Source of the DNA: an uncultured Eubacterium sp.
GTDB taxonomy: Bacteria > Bacillota > Clostridia > Lachnospirales > Lachnospiraceae
Length of the DNA: 64,000 bases
Direction of reading: 5' to 3'
Assembly (NCBI GenBank): GCA_947178105.1
Contig: CAMWXD010000012.1
Coordinates: 1 to 64,000 of the forward strand
The notes below the pieces were generated by a model. The model made no database searches. It worked only from the letters and a program-made list of their open reading frames with translations, and had not been told where the DNA came from. The position numbers and the translations under genes are program-made. Shown in pieces: positions 53,862 through 63,013 of the stretch (position 1 is its first letter; every line of letters starts with the position of its first letter).

Positions 53862-55022
53862 ATGGAAAAGAAAAAGGTGTTGATGCTTGCATCGGTGGCA
53901 TCTATGATAGGCCAGTTTAACATGCCAAATATCAGGATACTGTTGGATATGGGCTATGAAGTACATGTGGCGTGTAATTTTAAAGAAGGCAATACATGCA
54001 GCAGGCAGCAGGTATACAGGATTCATAGAATGTTACGGCAGATGCATGTGATGTGCCACCAGTGGGACTGTCCAAGAAACATCCTACCAGTAACAAAGTG
54101 TTTTACGGCTTATGGGCAGTTGATGAAACTGACTGGAAGATATCATTTTTCCTGGCTGCACTGCCATTCTCCAATAGGAAGTGCGTTGGCGCGGGCAGCG
54201 GCACACAGGCGCGGGATTCGGGTCATTTACACGGCGCATGGGTTTCATTTTTACCAGGGGGCACCTTTGTTTCATTGGATGCTGTATTATCCAGCAGAAA
54301 AGTTGCTTGCACGCTGGACAGATGTGCTGCTGACAGTCAATCAGGAAGATTACCGGCTTGCAGTCCAGAAAATGAAGGCAAGAAAGACGGCCTATATACC
54401 GGGAGTCGGAATTGATGTCAGCAGCTTGCAGAAGCAGACGTTTACAGAGCGCGCCGTATTTCGGAAAAAATACCAGATTCCCGAGAATGCAGTTATTTTA
54501 CTGTCAGTAGGAGAACTCAGCAGGCGTAAAAACCATCAAATGGTAATATCTGCTCTGTCAGGCATGTCTGAAAAAGAGGTTCATTACCTGATCTGCGGCA
54601 AGGGTAGATTAAAAAAAGCATTGCTTCAAAAAGCCAGAAGCTGCGGCGTATCCAAACAGGTTCACATTTTGGGATTCCAGGAAAATGTGGCTGATTTTTA
54701 CTATAATGCGGATATATTTGTATTTCCATCCAGACAGGAAGGGCTTCCGGCAGCGCTTATGGAGGCAATGGCATGTGGGCTGCCGTGTATTGTATCGGAT
54801 ATACGCGGAAACCGGGAATTGATTACAGAAGGAAGAAAGGACTGCGGCGGCATATGTTTTCCGCTAAGGCGCCCTGGAAAGCTGCGTTATGCATTGGAGC
54901 TGCTGCTGGAAAATCCAAAGCTCAGATATGAGTATGGGCGCTATAACAAAAAGAAAGTGCAGGAATATAGCCTACAGGTTGTAAGCCGCAGGATGAAAAA
55001 AATATACAGTATGATGGGCTAA
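53862..55022 (+). CDS. Glycosyltransferase, GT4 family (EpsD-like)
   Basis: A 386-residue GT-B glycosyltransferase. The N-terminal acceptor domain has VLMLASVASMIGQFNMPNIRILLDMGYEVHVACN and YHFSWLHCHSPIGSALARAAAHRRGIRVIYTAHGFHFYQGAP; the C-terminal nucleotide-sugar domain has VGELSRRKNHQMVISAL, ADIFVFPSRQEGLPAALMEAMACGLP. The latter carries the EX7E motif (E of RQEGLP and E of ALMEAMA). It would add a sugar to a lipid-linked oligosaccharide on the cytoplasmic side of the membrane. Donor and linkage unknown. Confidence 0.9.
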   Translation: MEKKKVLMLASVASMIGQFNMPNIRILLDMGYEVHVACNFKEGNTCSRQQVYRIHRMLRQMHVMCHQWDCPRNILPVTKCFTAYGQLMKLTGRYHFSWLHCHSPIGSALARAAAHRRGIRVIYTAHGFHFYQGAPLFHWMLYYPAEKLLARWTDVLLTVNQEDYRLAVQKMKARKTAYIPGVGIDVSSLQKQTFTERAVFRKKYQIPENAVILLSVGELSRRKNHQMVISALSGMSEKEVHYLICGKGRLKKALLQKARSCGVSKQVHILGFQENVADFYYNADIFVFPSRQEGLPAALMEAMACGLPCIVSDIRGNRELITEGRKDCGGICFPLRRPGKLRYALELLLENPKLRYEYGRYNKKKVQEYSLQVVSRRMKKIYSMMG

Positions 55023-55027
55023 GAAGG

Positions 55028-55996
55028 ATGATTACAGTACAGGTGCTGATGTCTGCGTATAATGGAGCCAGATATCTGCCGCAGCAGATTGACAGTATTC
55101 TGGCACAATCAGGAGTAAAGGTATCCCTGTTAGTCAGGGATGACGGCTCAAACGACAGGACACTGGAAATATTAAGGGCATACGAAAAAAGATATCAAAA
55201 TATATCAGTATATATGGGAAACAGAAAAGGAGCTGCAGCAGGTTTTTATGATCTGCTGGATCATGCGGATTTGTCAAACAGTTATTATGCCTTTGCAGAT
55301 CAGGATGACGTCTGGATGGCAGACAAGCTGCTGCGGGCCGTTACCATTCTGGAACAGCAGCCGAAAGGCCAGCCGCTGCTCTATGCGGGGAAAGTAATCT
55401 GCGCTTCCAAAGATCTGGCAGAATGCAGGAAGGTTTCTTATCATATCAGGCGCGGGCCCTCATTTGGCAATGCTCTGGCAGAGAATATCTGCATGGGGTG
55501 TACCGAAGTATTTAATGCCAGGCTGCTGAAATTAGCCAGAGGACACCTTCCGGAAGGCGGAATAATGCATGACTGGTGGCTCTATCTTACAGCGGCGTAT
55601 TTTGGAAAGGTCGTATATGACCATCATGCGAATATACTGTACCGCCAGCATGGAGACAATGCGGTTGGAATGCAGAACCGATGGGGTGCAAGATGGATTC
55701 ATAGAGCAAAACATATCCGGCAGATGCAGCATAAGCTGTCCGGGCAGGCAATACAGTTTCAAAATGCATATGGGCAGAAACTGTACCATGTGGAATGCCG
55801 AAAAGAAACGGCTGGCGGTTTGTGTAAAAATAACAGGTGCAGACGGTGTCGACAGACTGCAAGCCTGGATTTGCTGTGCGGATATCGGACGGATTTGAAG
55901 AAAAGATGCCGGATTGTTCTGGATAAACAGATCTACAGGCAGAGTGTTTTGGATGATGTGATATTCCGAATGCTTTTTATGATTGGGTTTTTGTGA
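55028..55996 (+). CDS. Glycosyltransferase, GT2 family (rhamnosyltransferase-like)
   Basis: A 322-residue GT-A glycosyltransferase. The N-terminus (QVLMSAYNGARYLPQQIDSILAQ), the first metal-site region LVRDDGSNDRTLEIL and YYAFADQDDVWMADKLL fit the subgroup often annotated as rhamnosyltransferase. The C-terminal part (after about 240) is rich in Cys and Arg (CVKITGAD in another frame; here CRKETAGGLCKNNRCRRCRQTASLDLLC) and departs from family composition, so a late frameshift in the gene is possible. It follows the GT4 gene by 5 bases. Confidence 0.85.
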   Translation: MITVQVLMSAYNGARYLPQQIDSILAQSGVKVSLLVRDDGSNDRTLEILRAYEKRYQNISVYMGNRKGAAAGFYDLLDHADLSNSYYAFADQDDVWMADKLLRAVTILEQQPKGQPLLYAGKVICASKDLAECRKVSYHIRRGPSFGNALAENICMGCTEVFNARLLKLARGHLPEGGIMHDWWLYLTAAYFGKVVYDHHANILYRQHGDNAVGMQNRWGARWIHRAKHIRQMQHKLSGQAIQFQNAYGQKLYHVECRKETAGGLCKNNRCRRCRQTASLDLLCGYRTDLKKRCRIVLDKQIYRQSVLDDVIFRMLFMIGFL

Positions 55997-56008
55997 AAGG
56001 GAAAAAAC

Positions 56009-57385
56009 ATGAAGGTGCTACATTATATGTTTGGGATTCCGCCTGTGCGGACTGGCGGCATGGTCAGGTACGCAGCGGATCTGATGGTACAGCAGATGCA
56101 GATGGGAGCAGATGTTAGCCTTCTGATCCCGGGCAGGATCTCCCTGTTTGGGGATTGCGGACAGAAAACGAAGGTTTTCAAACGGCGGAAGGATTTTAGG
56201 AAAATTCCTACTTATATGATTTTTCATCCGCTGCCAATACCGATGTGTAATGGAATACTTGATATCAAAGCTTATACAAAAAGCTGCAACCAAGAGGCAT
56301 TCCGGCTTTTTTTACAGGAGTTGTGTCCGGATATCATTCATATTCATACATTTATGGGGCTTCATCGGGAGTTTCTTACCCAGGCACGCAGTATGGGCAT
56401 TCCGATTGTATTTACTACCCACGATTATTTTGGCATATGTCCTGCAGCAGTCATGTTGTTTCAAGGGAATCTCTGTGAGGATAAGCAGTGGGAAAAGTGC
56501 GGGGAATGCAGCAAAGCTGCTTTTGGCAAAAGCAGATGGTGTCTGGAGCAGTCCGGGATTTACCGTATTTTCAGAAAACATCACTGGATGGTAATGCTTG
56601 CAAAAAAGGCTGTACGCCTGTTCACGCTTTTGGCGGGACAAGAAAAAGGACGCAGCGGAGCATTTTGGCAGCCTGATTATACGTTGCTTCAGGAATATTA
56701 TATGTCTATGTTTCGGATGGTTTCTGCCTTTCACTATAACAGTTCTGTTGCAAAGAAAATCTATGAGTCAAGACTTGGCAGGCGCAAGGGATCTGTAATT
56801 TTGATCAGCCATGCAGGGATCGCAGACAACCGCAGAAGATACCATTATGGAAAAATACTGCGAATTGGATATTTTGGAAGCTGGGTCAGCTACAAAGGTT
56901 TTTTTGACCTGTTGAAAGTATGCAGCCGCTTGTATGAAGAAGGATGTACAGATTTGGAACTGCATCTTTATTCCGATACGGCCTCCAGAAAAGAAAAGTT
57001 TGTCAGAAATCATCCTTATTTTACAACGGAACAGATGGACAGCATAATTCGCAGCATAGATGTACTTGCGGTGCCTGGCAGATGGCCGGAGACATTTGGG
57101 CTGGCTGCTTTGGAGGCGGTCAGCTATGGCGTGCCGGTGATTGTGTCAGAGCATACGGGTGCAAAAGATATTTTGGAAGGAGCTGCGCTGGGCGGCTTTG
57201 TATATGACGGCTCGCGGCAGGGATTGCAAAGGGTGCTGAAGGAGATTTATTGGCATAGAGAACTTCTGGTACAGGCAAATTCGGATATCGTACATATGGA
57301 TCATAAGTTTGACTATCCATCACATGTACAGGAAATCCTTAACATGTATCAGCAGCTTATACTTATAAACAACCGTAGGAAATAA
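56009..57385 (+). CDS. Glycosyltransferase, GT4 family
   Basis: A 458-residue GT-B enzyme. The N-terminal domain starts MKVLHYMFGIPPVRTGGMVRYAADLM, with DIIHIHTFMGLHREFLTQARSMGIPIVFTTHDYFGICPA; the C-terminal domain has RIGYFGSWVSYKGFFDLLKV and the EX7E region PGRWPETFGLAALEAVSYGVPVIVSEHTGAKDIL. A cysteine cluster (CEDKQWEKCGECSKAAFGKSRWC, about 155-178) is often seen in this subgroup. Role: elongation of the surface polysaccharide. It starts 12 bases after the preceding gene. Confidence 0.9.
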   Translation: MKVLHYMFGIPPVRTGGMVRYAADLMVQQMQMGADVSLLIPGRISLFGDCGQKTKVFKRRKDFRKIPTYMIFHPLPIPMCNGILDIKAYTKSCNQEAFRLFLQELCPDIIHIHTFMGLHREFLTQARSMGIPIVFTTHDYFGICPAAVMLFQGNLCEDKQWEKCGECSKAAFGKSRWCLEQSGIYRIFRKHHWMVMLAKKAVRLFTLLAGQEKGRSGAFWQPDYTLLQEYYMSMFRMVSAFHYNSSVAKKIYESRLGRRKGSVILISHAGIADNRRRYHYGKILRIGYFGSWVSYKGFFDLLKVCSRLYEEGCTDLELHLYSDTASRKEKFVRNHPYFTTEQMDSIIRSIDVLAVPGRWPETFGLAALEAVSYGVPVIVSEHTGAKDILEGAALGGFVYDGSRQGLQRVLKEIYWHRELLVQANSDIVHMDHKFDYPSHVQEILNMYQQLILINNRRK

Positions 57386-57397
57386 CAGGAGACAGGC

Positions 57398-58174
57398 ATG
57401 AGATTAGCAAAGGAATTGTGGGAATACAGAGAAATGGTCAGAAGTCTGGTAAAACGGGATCTAAAAAGCAGATATAAGGGTTCGGTTCTCGGATTTTTAT
57501 GGATGTTTTTAAATCCACTGTTGCAGCTTGCAGTTTATACCGTCGTATTTTCTACAATTATGCGGATGGGAATTGACCAGTTTTACTTATTCTTGTTTGT
57601 TGCGCTGGTGCCGTGGATTTTTTTCAGTACCTGCTTAAGTGCTGGAACAACGGTAATTTTTTCACAGCAGGAGATGGTTAAAAAAATATATTTTCCAAGG
57701 GAAGTATTGCCGCTGGCTTTTACAATCAGCCAGTTTGTAAACATGCTGTTGAGCTTTGTTGTAATTTTTATCGTCATGGTATGCAGCAGGAGGGAAATCC
57801 ATCCGGCAGTCCTTCTGTACCTGGTGCCTGTTATGCTCACAGAGTTTGCACTGGCGCTCGGGGTTGTTTATTTTGTCTCGGCATTGAATGTGTATTTCAG
57901 GGATCTGGAGCATATTTTGGGTATTGTGTCGATGGCATGGATGTATTTGACACCGGTCCTTTACCCGATCGATCTGGTGCCGGAACAATATGCCAAACTG
58001 TTTTATTTGAATCCAATGACTGCCATCATTATTGCTTATAGGGATATTCTGTATTATGGGCAGGCACCCCGAATGCACATCTTTGTACAGGCAGCAGTGA
58101 TGGGGCTTGCTGTCCTGTTTGCGGGACAGGCATCATTTGGAAAGTTGCAGAGACATTTTGTGGAGGAACTGTGA
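57398..58174 (+). CDS. Polysaccharide ABC exporter permease (Wzm type)
   Basis: A 258-residue ABC-2 type membrane protein with about six helices. The start (LWEYREMVRSLVKRDLKSRYKGSVLGFLWMFLNPLLQLAVYTVVFSTIMRM) and the end (YLNPMTAIIIAYRDILYYGQAP ... FGKLQRHFVEEL) are the signatures of TagG/Wzm/RfbA exporters. It carries a completed lipid-linked glycan across the membrane together with the ATPase encoded at 60536. In most operons the two are adjacent; here a glycosyltransferase lies between. Confidence 0.93.
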   Translation: MRLAKELWEYREMVRSLVKRDLKSRYKGSVLGFLWMFLNPLLQLAVYTVVFSTIMRMGIDQFYLFLFVALVPWIFFSTCLSAGTTVIFSQQEMVKKIYFPREVLPLAFTISQFVNMLLSFVVIFIVMVCSRREIHPAVLLYLVPVMLTEFALALGVVYFVSALNVYFRDLEHILGIVSMAWMYLTPVLYPIDLVPEQYAKLFYLNPMTAIIIAYRDILYYGQAPRMHIFVQAAVMGLAVLFAGQASFGKLQRHFVEEL

Positions 58175-58228
58175 TTGCGGGAAGCAGGAGAGACAAGGCT
58201 TAACTGTTACGATTGTGGAGGGACCGAC

Positions 58229-60535
58229 ATGGCAGTGGATATTATCATACCGGTATATAATGCATATGAACAGTTGTCGGAATGCCTGGAAAGCATTTGG
58301 AAATGGACAGATTTCAAAAATAACAGGCTTATTCTGATCGATGACAACAGTCCGGATGAAAGGATAAAAAAATTACTGGATGCGCAGCGGCAGGAACATG
58401 TGATTGTGATTCATAATCCACAAAACAGGGGATTTTCAGCAAATGTAAATATCGGCATTGCCCAGTCTGATACGCACAACATCATAGTGCTGAATTCGGA
58501 TACGGTTGTGACAAAAGGCTGGGTAGAAAAACTGGAAGAATGTGCTTACAGTGATCGGGCAATTGCAACAGCAACACCGCTGTCAAATAATGCGACACTT
58601 TGCTCCGTGCCGGATTTTGGCAAAGAAAATACGATACCACAGGGGTATTCCCTGGATGAATATGCCGAACTGATTGAACGGGTCAGCATGAAACGCTATC
58701 CCCGAATTCCAGTGGCAAACGGGTTCTGCATGTACATTAAGAGGGAGGCCATTCGTAAGATCGGCGGCTTTGATGCAGAAGCATTTGGAAAAGGTTATGG
58801 GGAAGAAAATGATTTCTGCTTCCGTGCCATAGAAGCGGGATATTATCATGCAATGTGTGATGATACATTTATTCTGCATACCGGCACACAGTCGTTTACA
58901 AGCAGGGAAAAGATGCAGTATATCAGGGCGCATGAAGAGATTCTAAGGCAGCGGTATGGAAGTCTTGTAAGAGCTGTGCAGCTACACTGTAGGAATCAGC
59001 CAAATGCAGCAGTCTCAGAAAATATCCGCTTCTGGACAGAATTTGAAAAAAACAGGCAGTGCAAGACGATCCTGTACCTGCTCCAGTCCGATTTCCGTCC
59101 AGAAGCAGATAACCATACAGGCGGAACCCAACTGCATGTCAAGGATCTTATGCAGGGACTGCGGAAAAGTTTTTTTATTCTTGTGGCAGCAAGAGACGCC
59201 TCTTATTTAAATCTTACACTGTATACAAAAAAGCAGGAATTTTTATTCAGATATTATGTAGGGCCGCAGGAAGAATATGAGCGCTTCCGTTGTGGAACAT
59301 CTGCCGCCATGTATGGCACAATCCTGGAATTCTTTCGTGTCAGTTGTGTGCATATTCATCATACCAAAGGACTGACACTGGAATTGTATTATGAGGCAAA
59401 GAAACGGGGCATTCCGGTGCTGGCTACATTGCATGATTATTTTTATGTCTGTCCGGGTATGAAACTGCTGAATGGGGAAAACAGGCTCTGTATCGGCAGG
59501 GAAACAGAGAAAACATGCCGGATATGCGCACAGAGGCAGTTTGGCATTGCAAAAACGGTACCTTACATGCAAGTGTGGCGGGAAGAATGCCGGAATGCTT
59601 TGCAGACAGCCGGCATTCTGATTGTTCCGAGTAAAAGCGCCAAGGAGATCATTCTTGGTTATTATAAAGAACTGGAACCAAAAATAAGAGTGATTGGACA
59701 CGGCATTCCTTCTTTTGGCACACCGAAAATAAATCATTCTAAAAACAGAGATAGTTTTCATATTGCATTTTTAGGTGGAATCAATATGGCGAAAGGATTC
59801 CATCATGCCAAAGCTCTTATAAAATCAAGAGAAAAGGGAATCCACTGGTACTTATTTGGAAACTTTGAAGAGCAGGATGCCCTTCAATATCAGAAATCCT
59901 GTTTTACGGATTCGGGAAATTATATACGGGAAGAACTGCCGGAACTGCTGCAAAAGCACAGCATTGATCTTGTGTGCATTTTGTCTGTCTGTCCTGAAAC
60001 TTATAGTTATACGCTGTCGGAAGCAGTAGCTTGTGGTATTCCTGTGCTCGCGACAGACATCGGAGCGCTCGGCGAACGGGTGCGTGAAATGGATTGCGGC
60101 TGGCTGGTTCCTCAGGATGCCTCTGCTGAAGAGATCCTTAAAGTGATCCGCCGGCTGAAACCGAAAGGAGAGGCATATCAGCGTAAAGTACAGAGTGTAA
60201 AGAAGATACGACTGCGTACACTGGATGAAATGTGCAGAATTTATCAGAGATTGTATGAAGAAGAAATGGCAGGAATGCCGCAGCAGGAGCATCGAAAGCA
60301 GGATAACCGGACACGCCAGAAGCTTGTATACAGGCAAAATGTAATGTATTTAAATTTTGATGCCCAAAATCTGGCAGAGCATCTGGAAGAAGCAGAAAAA
60401 CAACTGCATCAGGTGACGGGGTCATATACTTACCGTGCAGCGCGGCTGGCAGCGGCATATATTCCGCTAAAAAGGCAGTTAGCATTTTTACTGCGTAAAG
60501 GATATCATTGGATAAGAAGAGGAATACATCTGTAA
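58229..60535 (+). CDS. Two-domain glycosyltransferase (GT2 + GT4)
   Basis: A 768-residue fusion. Residues 1-260 are a GT-A domain (VDIIIPVYNAYEQLSECLESIWK; LIDDNSPDERI; VLNSDTVVTKGWVEKL; GGFDAEAFGKGYGEENDFCFRA). Residues about 290-690 form a GT-B domain (GGTQLHVKDLM; ATLHDYFYVCPGMKLLNG; IAFLGGINMAKGFHHAKAL; PETYSYTLSEAVACGIPVLATDIGALGERV). The final part (690-768) is a helical tail. Such proteins add two sugars in turn, in polysaccharide or S-layer glycan synthesis. The ATG at 58229 follows ggaggg by 7 bases; a longer frame opens at TTG 58175. Confidence 0.88.
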   Translation: MAVDIIIPVYNAYEQLSECLESIWKWTDFKNNRLILIDDNSPDERIKKLLDAQRQEHVIVIHNPQNRGFSANVNIGIAQSDTHNIIVLNSDTVVTKGWVEKLEECAYSDRAIATATPLSNNATLCSVPDFGKENTIPQGYSLDEYAELIERVSMKRYPRIPVANGFCMYIKREAIRKIGGFDAEAFGKGYGEENDFCFRAIEAGYYHAMCDDTFILHTGTQSFTSREKMQYIRAHEEILRQRYGSLVRAVQLHCRNQPNAAVSENIRFWTEFEKNRQCKTILYLLQSDFRPEADNHTGGTQLHVKDLMQGLRKSFFILVAARDASYLNLTLYTKKQEFLFRYYVGPQEEYERFRCGTSAAMYGTILEFFRVSCVHIHHTKGLTLELYYEAKKRGIPVLATLHDYFYVCPGMKLLNGENRLCIGRETEKTCRICAQRQFGIAKTVPYMQVWREECRNALQTAGILIVPSKSAKEIILGYYKELEPKIRVIGHGIPSFGTPKINHSKNRDSFHIAFLGGINMAKGFHHAKALIKSREKGIHWYLFGNFEEQDALQYQKSCFTDSGNYIREELPELLQKHSIDLVCILSVCPETYSYTLSEAVACGIPVLATDIGALGERVREMDCGWLVPQDASAEEILKVIRRLKPKGEAYQRKVQSVKKIRLRTLDEMCRIYQRLYEEEMAGMPQQEHRKQDNRTRQKLVYRQNVMYLNFDAQNLAEHLEEAEKQLHQVTGSYTYRAARLAAAYIPLKRQLAFLLRKGYHWIRRGIHL

Positions 60536-61783
60536 ATGAATCAAGAACATGCGATAGAAACCAATATGATAGAAGTATGCAATATTAAGAAAAAATTCAA
60601 AGTATATAATGACAAGGGATATACCTTGAAAGAAAAAGTGATTTTTTCATCCAGAAATAAGTATGAGGAACGGTGGGTTCTGAAAGGAATCAGCTTCCAG
60701 GTGAAAAAAGGGGAAGCAGTCGGGCTGATTGGGCATAATGGCTGCGGAAAAAGCACGACCTTAAAAATGCTTACAAAGATTATGTATCCGGACGCTGGAA
60801 GCATTTCCTTAAATGGCAGAGTATCCAGCCTATTGGAACTTGGTGCTGGATTTCATCCAGATCTCAGCGGCAGGGAAAATATATATATCAATGCATCTAT
60901 TTTCGGCTTGACAAAAGCAGAAATAGACAACAGGGCAGAAGATATCATCCGGTTTTCAGAATTGGAGGAATTTATAGACCATCCGGTGCGGACATACTCA
61001 TCCGGGATGTATATGCGGCTGGCATTTTCTGTGGCCATTCATGTGGACGCGGATATTCTGCTGATTGATGAAATACTCGGGGTTGGTGATACGAATTTTC
61101 AGGTGAAATGTTTTCAGAAGCTGATGGAAATAAAGCAAGGCGGGACTTCCATCGTGATTGTATCGCATTCTCTAGGACAGATCGAACAGATCTGCGAAAG
61201 AAGCATCTGGATCCATGATGGATTGGTACGCGCAGAAGGAATGCCGGGAAGTGTCCACAGGCAGTATCTGGCATATATGGGCGAGCTGCGAAACAAGCCG
61301 GTTCCTGTTGCAGCATCAAGCAGTACGGCGGATGTTCCGACCGCGTCAGATCTGTATATGCATACTGGAAGCGGTGAAGTAAAAATTGCAAAAGTATCTG
61401 TGACAGACCAGGAAGGAGAAGCAAAGCGGGCTTTTCTGACGGCACAGGATATACGGATTCATGTGGAATATACAGTAAGCCGCCCGCTTGCGAAAGCAAA
61501 TGTGGGAATCAGTATTTTCAGGAATGATGGATTATGCTGTTACGGTATTTCAACGAAAGAAGACGGCATCGGTTTCTTTCAGATGAATCGGAATGGAAGT
61601 ATTGAGTTGGATTTAAAAAATGTAAATTTGCTGGCAGGGAAATTCATCATCCATGTTGGCATTGAAGATGAGCTGCGCAATAGTATTGATTATGTAGATC
61701 AAGCGGCGTCTTTTGAGATTTATACATTAAATGATGAAACAGGAGCTTTTTATTTAGAACATAAATGGAAGTTAGATGTATGA
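60536..61783 (+). CDS. Polysaccharide ABC exporter ATP-binding protein (Wzt type)
   Basis: A 415-residue ATPase. Walker A is GHNGCGKST, the signature YSSGMYMRLAFSVA, Walker B ILLIDEILGVGD, then the H-loop IVIVSHS. The N-terminal half (1-245) is the nucleotide-binding domain; the C-terminal half (about 285-412) is a Wzt-C-type beta-sandwich domain that recognises the glycan to be exported, often its modified end. It pairs with the permease at 57398. It starts on the base after the preceding stop codon. Confidence 0.94.
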   Translation: MNQEHAIETNMIEVCNIKKKFKVYNDKGYTLKEKVIFSSRNKYEERWVLKGISFQVKKGEAVGLIGHNGCGKSTTLKMLTKIMYPDAGSISLNGRVSSLLELGAGFHPDLSGRENIYINASIFGLTKAEIDNRAEDIIRFSELEEFIDHPVRTYSSGMYMRLAFSVAIHVDADILLIDEILGVGDTNFQVKCFQKLMEIKQGGTSIVIVSHSLGQIEQICERSIWIHDGLVRAEGMPGSVHRQYLAYMGELRNKPVPVAASSSTADVPTASDLYMHTGSGEVKIAKVSVTDQEGEAKRAFLTAQDIRIHVEYTVSRPLAKANVGISIFRNDGLCCYGISTKEDGIGFFQMNRNGSIELDLKNVNLLAGKFIIHVGIEDELRNSIDYVDQAASFEIYTLNDETGAFYLEHKWKLDV

Positions 61784-61807
61784 CAGGCCATTGGAAAAGA
61801 GAAAATT

Positions 61808-63013
61808 ATGCGGAATGTAACAGAACTGCTCGAAGAAAAATTGTGGATCGCAAGGCCTCTTTCTGTGATAGAGGATGAATGTGAAAAGACCCGGTTTAAT
61901 ATTGTCACAGATGATATAGGGAGAAGGAGCCTTATGGGAGGGGTAGCAACATCCCTGGCTTTGGCGACGATTCTGTGTGAGAAAAATCAATGGATTTTAA
62001 GAATTATTACCCGGCAGGCACCATGCAGCCTGAATGATTATTATGCATTTGTACGGCTCTATGGACTCCAGGCGCCAGAAAAAGTAGAAGCATATTCTGA
62101 TGAAGAAAAAAATTCGGTATCTATTCATGAAAAACTTGCCGTATCCGAAAAAGATATATTTTTAGCGACATCCTGGTGGAGTGCGAGGAGCATTCTAAAA
62201 AGCCACCTGAACAGACGCATTCTGTATATTATACAGGAAGAAGAAACGTTCTTTTATCCATATGGCGATGAACGGTTCTGGTGTGAAGAAATGATGAAAG
62301 ACCAAAGGATCGATTATATCGTGAATTCTAGATTATTATACGATTATTTCAAAGCAAATGGATACGATATGTTAATAAATCATGCGGTCTGTTTTGAACC
62401 AGCATTTCCAAAAAACTTGTTTTATGCCGATCATCGCACCTTTGCCAGAAAACAAGCTGAGAAACGAAAACTGTTTTTTTACAGCAGACCTAAAAATCCA
62501 AGGAATTTATATTATTTGGGAATGGAGTGTCTGGATGAAGCGCTTAATCGTGGAATCATTGATACGGATTTGTGGGAAATATACCTGGCAGGCGGGCAGG
62601 AAGACGAAGAGATCTGTTTTTCAAATGGTTATATACCAAAAAGGAACGGCATTATGTCCTGGAAAGAATATGCAGATTTTGCAAGAACGGTGGATGTATC
62701 GTTCAGCTTGATGTATACACCGCATCCGAGTTATCCGCCTTTGGATATGCTGTGTTCAGGTGCTGTTGTCCTAACGAATCAGTTTAAAAATAAGAACCAT
62801 CTGGATTATTCCAAAAACCTGATTCTGGCAGAACTTAAGAAAGAACAGCTCGTACAGAGTTTAGAAAAAGCTGTATTTATGGCAGAAGACCTGGAACAGA
62901 GGGAAAAAAACTATCAGCAGAACGAGATCAGCCAAAGCTGGAATGACAGCTTTCAAAAGGTGATAGCTGTTCTGGAAAAGAATGATAAGGAAGGCAGATA
63001 TGTACCATATTGA
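61808..63013 (+). CDS. WsaF-like rhamnosyltransferase
   Basis: A 401-residue protein resembling WsaF, the S-layer glycan beta-1,2-rhamnosyltransferase of GT-B fold. The typical start of the N-terminal domain is seen in RFNIVTDDIGRRSLMGGVATSLALATILCEK, together with DIFLATSWWSARSILKS ... RRILYIIQEEETFFYPYGDERFWCEEMM; the C-terminal domain has KLFFYSRPKNPRNLYYLGMECLDEAL and VSFSLMYTPHPSYPPLDMLCSGAVVLTNQF. It points to rhamnose in the polysaccharide (inference). Its last 14 bases overlap the next gene. Confidence 0.83.
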   Translation: MRNVTELLEEKLWIARPLSVIEDECEKTRFNIVTDDIGRRSLMGGVATSLALATILCEKNQWILRIITRQAPCSLNDYYAFVRLYGLQAPEKVEAYSDEEKNSVSIHEKLAVSEKDIFLATSWWSARSILKSHLNRRILYIIQEEETFFYPYGDERFWCEEMMKDQRIDYIVNSRLLYDYFKANGYDMLINHAVCFEPAFPKNLFYADHRTFARKQAEKRKLFFYSRPKNPRNLYYLGMECLDEALNRGIIDTDLWEIYLAGGQEDEEICFSNGYIPKRNGIMSWKEYADFARTVDVSFSLMYTPHPSYPPLDMLCSGAVVLTNQFKNKNHLDYSKNLILAELKKEQLVQSLEKAVFMAEDLEQREKNYQQNEISQSWNDSFQKVIAVLEKNDKEGRYVPY

